This document shows, in pieces, positions 61,871-64,000 of a stretch of DNA of 64,000 bases. Source of the stretch: Taxillus chinensis (lineage: Eukaryota > Streptophyta > Magnoliopsida > Santalales > Loranthaceae); the NCBI GenBank assembly GCA_023512835.1, contig CM042091.1:3104348-3168347 (forward strand), read 5' to 3'. The position numbers and the translations under genes are program-made. The notes under the pieces are model-generated. The model was given only the letters and a program-made list of their open reading frames with translations. It had not been told where the DNA came from and searched no databases. The stretch's first letter is position 1, and each line of letters begins with the position of its first letter.

Positions 61871-62845
61871 TTTTAATAAATATAAAAATAATTTAAAGAA
61901 GTTAGAGTACAATTTGAAAAATAACACTTTGTGAAAATAATTTAAAGATCAATCAATGCTCTTATAATGATATGTTTTTTTTAATATACATTTGAGAATG
62001 TCTCAGCTCGACATGTATTACTTGCCAATGTAGCAGCACCAGAATTGAAGGGGTGTGTCCATGTGCAATTTGTGCAGGTAAACCTGAATTGATATTAATA
62101 TTTAAAAAAAAAAAGTTAAAGCCAATCTAATAGAAGAATGTCTCGTGTGATTTACGTGCACAGATTATCTTACCTGTGAATAAAAAATTTCTAACTAAAA
62201 TTACATCATTAAATTATACTTTTTAAGAATTCACATAAATTTCAATTTTGAATAATTTTCCATTAAAAAAAAAGAGCACTCTTAGTCGGTGAGTACCACA
62301 TAAGAAAAATTAGACTTATAAAATGTTTGGTTGATTTTAATAAATATAAAATTAATTTAAAGAAGTTCGAGTACAATTTGAAAAATAACACTTTGTGAAA
62401 ATAATTTAAAGATCAATCAATGCTCTTATAATGATATGTTTTTTTTAATATACATTTGAGAATGTCTCAGCTCGACACGTATTACTTGCGCAATGTAGCA
62501 GCACCAGAATTGAAGGGGATGTGCTACATACATGCAAATGTTGTGCAGGTAAACCTGAATTGATATTAATATTTTAAAAAAAAAAATAAAGCCAATCTAA
62601 TAGAAGAATGTCTCGTGTGATTTACGTGTACAGATTATCTTACCTGTGAATAAAAAATTTCTAACTAAAATTACATCATTAAAATTTTCAATTTTCAAAT
62701 TCATGTCTTGATTATACTTTTTAAGAATTCACATAAATTTCAATTTTGAATAATTTTATATTAAAAAAAATGTAGCACTCGGGTGACGTGTGATTGTGAT
62801 AACCACATTAAGAAACAAAAATTAGACTTATAATATGTTTGGTAT
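61871..62845. repeat. Tandem duplication (464 bp and about 511 bp)
   Basis: 61871-62334 is repeated at 62335-62845 with few substitutions (shared AATGTCTCAGCTCGACA, TTGTGCAGGTAAACCTGAAT, TAGAAGAATGTCTCGTGTGA). The second copy has an extra segment of about 27 bp near 62690-62715 and other small indels. No coding capacity. Confidence 0.9.
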
Positions 62846-63447
62846 GATTCTGGAAATCTACATCAATCCAAGTAATGTCGAACATGTTAGTTTTGGTTGT
62901 ACCACAGCCGATTTGGTTGGTCCGACAAGTTCAAAATGTAACCCCCGACCCGAAGCAAATTGGACCGGGTCATCGGATGCTCCGTGTCAAGTGTCAACGG
63001 TTGGGTTAAGCTCAACCCGTGGCCCAAACTAGTTCAAAAGCTGGGTTATACAACTTCAAAAATCAAAACTAAAACCAAATTACAACGGGTCATTTTATTG
63101 TTTGTTAGTTCTTTTTGGTGGTGTAACAAAATGAAGTAAAATGATTGCCCAAGGTCAGCCTTGAAAATGAAGTAAAACGATGTATCTGCTCAGATAATAA
63201 CAATGGGAATTGTGTACAGGAGACCCTTTTCTGGTCTATTTGTTTTCCCATTCTGTCAGTAAAGCTTTAGATAACAATACTGGCTTCAAATCATGAATAT
63301 GTGGAGCTCCAAATGGTTGTTATGAAACAAACAGTAATTCAATATAAGGATTTGTAAAAAGCACACAAACATACCCACAAAGCAGGGACAGAAACACAAG
63401 TTCATATGAAATTATAAAAGCAACCACAACAAAAACAGATGATATAC
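62846..63447. other. Flank of the right-hand gene
   Basis: A GC-richer patch at 62880-63030 has no recognised coding content. No downstream exon of the minus-strand gene at 63448 was found here. Confidence 0.45.
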
Positions 63448-64000
63448 CTGTCCAGAAACATGTTTGGAAATATTCCAGGAATTGCTGGAGGGGCTCCAGG
63501 CATTTGACCTGCAAATGCTAATAAAATTATATCTTAAAACACTGATATTAATAACCTATGTTTATGATAATATAGTCGTCAGTAGGCAAATTATTTTAAA
63601 GAGATAAACTAAATCATTTTTAGGGATCTTATCTGCCTGCAATAAATCTCATTAAAAAAGAAAATGTAATACATTATTTACAAGTATTCGAGGAAATATT
63701 CGAAAAACTACCAAAACAGGCAATAAATATTGCCGGTTGAAGATGAACAAGACCCATAAAACTGGAGCATTTGTTCGTCCTTGTACATAAAAGCTACAGA
63801 TCGCTCATGCCCATTGTCAGCACAGTGGGGCAAGTAGCCCAACATTGCCTTCTTACAACAAACAACATGATACAAACAAACAAACACCAAAAACAAGAAG
63901 AAACCAAAAGATCTCTCAGTTCCAGAATTATTGCATCAAGTAAATAATATAACAGGTAATATTATAGAAAGAAGTGGTGTGTACCTGTAGCAGCTGTACC
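63448..64000 (-). CDS. Two internal exons of a gene entering from the right; possibly U2AF65-like splicing factor
   Basis: Exon 64000-63985 (partial: GTAAT + G) joins exon 63508-63448 across a GT-AG intron to give GTAATGQMPGAPPAIPGIFP, then NMFLDR. This Pro/Gly-rich segment resembles the linker before the first RRM of plant U2AF65 (typically ...AIPGMFPNMF...), the large subunit that binds the polypyrimidine tract in 3' splice-site selection. The match is short, so the call is tentative. No RRM exon is seen to the left, so the gene is either cut there or has a long intron. The intron 63509-63984 contains a moderately GC-rich open stretch (63708-63896) of unknown nature. Confidence 0.4.

Overview
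The window is nuclear DNA of a dicot plant, probably a woody one, although the species cannot be named from sequence alone. The genes have many short exons with GT-AG introns. The gene families are typical of land plants (ERF repressor, GDSL esterase, membrane RING-H2 ligase, P5-type PDI). The space between genes is very AT-rich and full of plant transposons: Copia, Gypsy, TRIM, a SINE, MULE-type and TTA-target MITEs. No tRNA, rRNA, CRISPR or prokaryotic operon structure was seen.

Layout. 1-6.9 kb (+): the 3' end of a GT4 glycosyltransferase gene. Its last visible intron holds a TTA-flanked element that was itself split by a 4.36-kb Copia element on the minus strand, with LTRs, primer site, polypurine tract and 5-bp target duplication all visible. 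7-12.2 kb: gene-poor, with one SINE-like repeat. 12.5-15.6 kb (-): a four-exon RING-H2 E3 ligase with an ATT microsatellite read as a leucine run. 20.6-22.2 kb (+): a three-exon GDSL esterase/lipase. 24.0-32.7 kb (-): a nine-exon P5-type protein disulfide isomerase with one GC-AG intron, a one-base frameshift in the last exon, and an antisense histone H2A relic in its first intron. 36.9-39.6 kb (-): a five-exon gene for an uncharacterised 186-residue membrane protein. 40.7-41.8 kb: a TRIM element, followed by a decayed Copia gag relic. 44.5-45.2 kb (-): an intronless ERF3-like repressor. 46-63 kb: a transposon-rich stretch with MITEs, tandem duplications and one orphan MADS-box first exon. 63.4-64 kb (-): two exons of a gene entering from the right, perhaps a U2AF65-type splicing factor.

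The genes do not form a pathway. PDI, the RING ligase and the esterase all belong to the secretory or membrane system, but nothing suggests co-regulation. The most distinctive feature is transposon architecture: several elements with AT-rich ends and TTA flanks carry unrelated GC-rich, exon-like cargo, one of them is nested with Copia inside a gene, and a related MITE forms a head-to-tail array.
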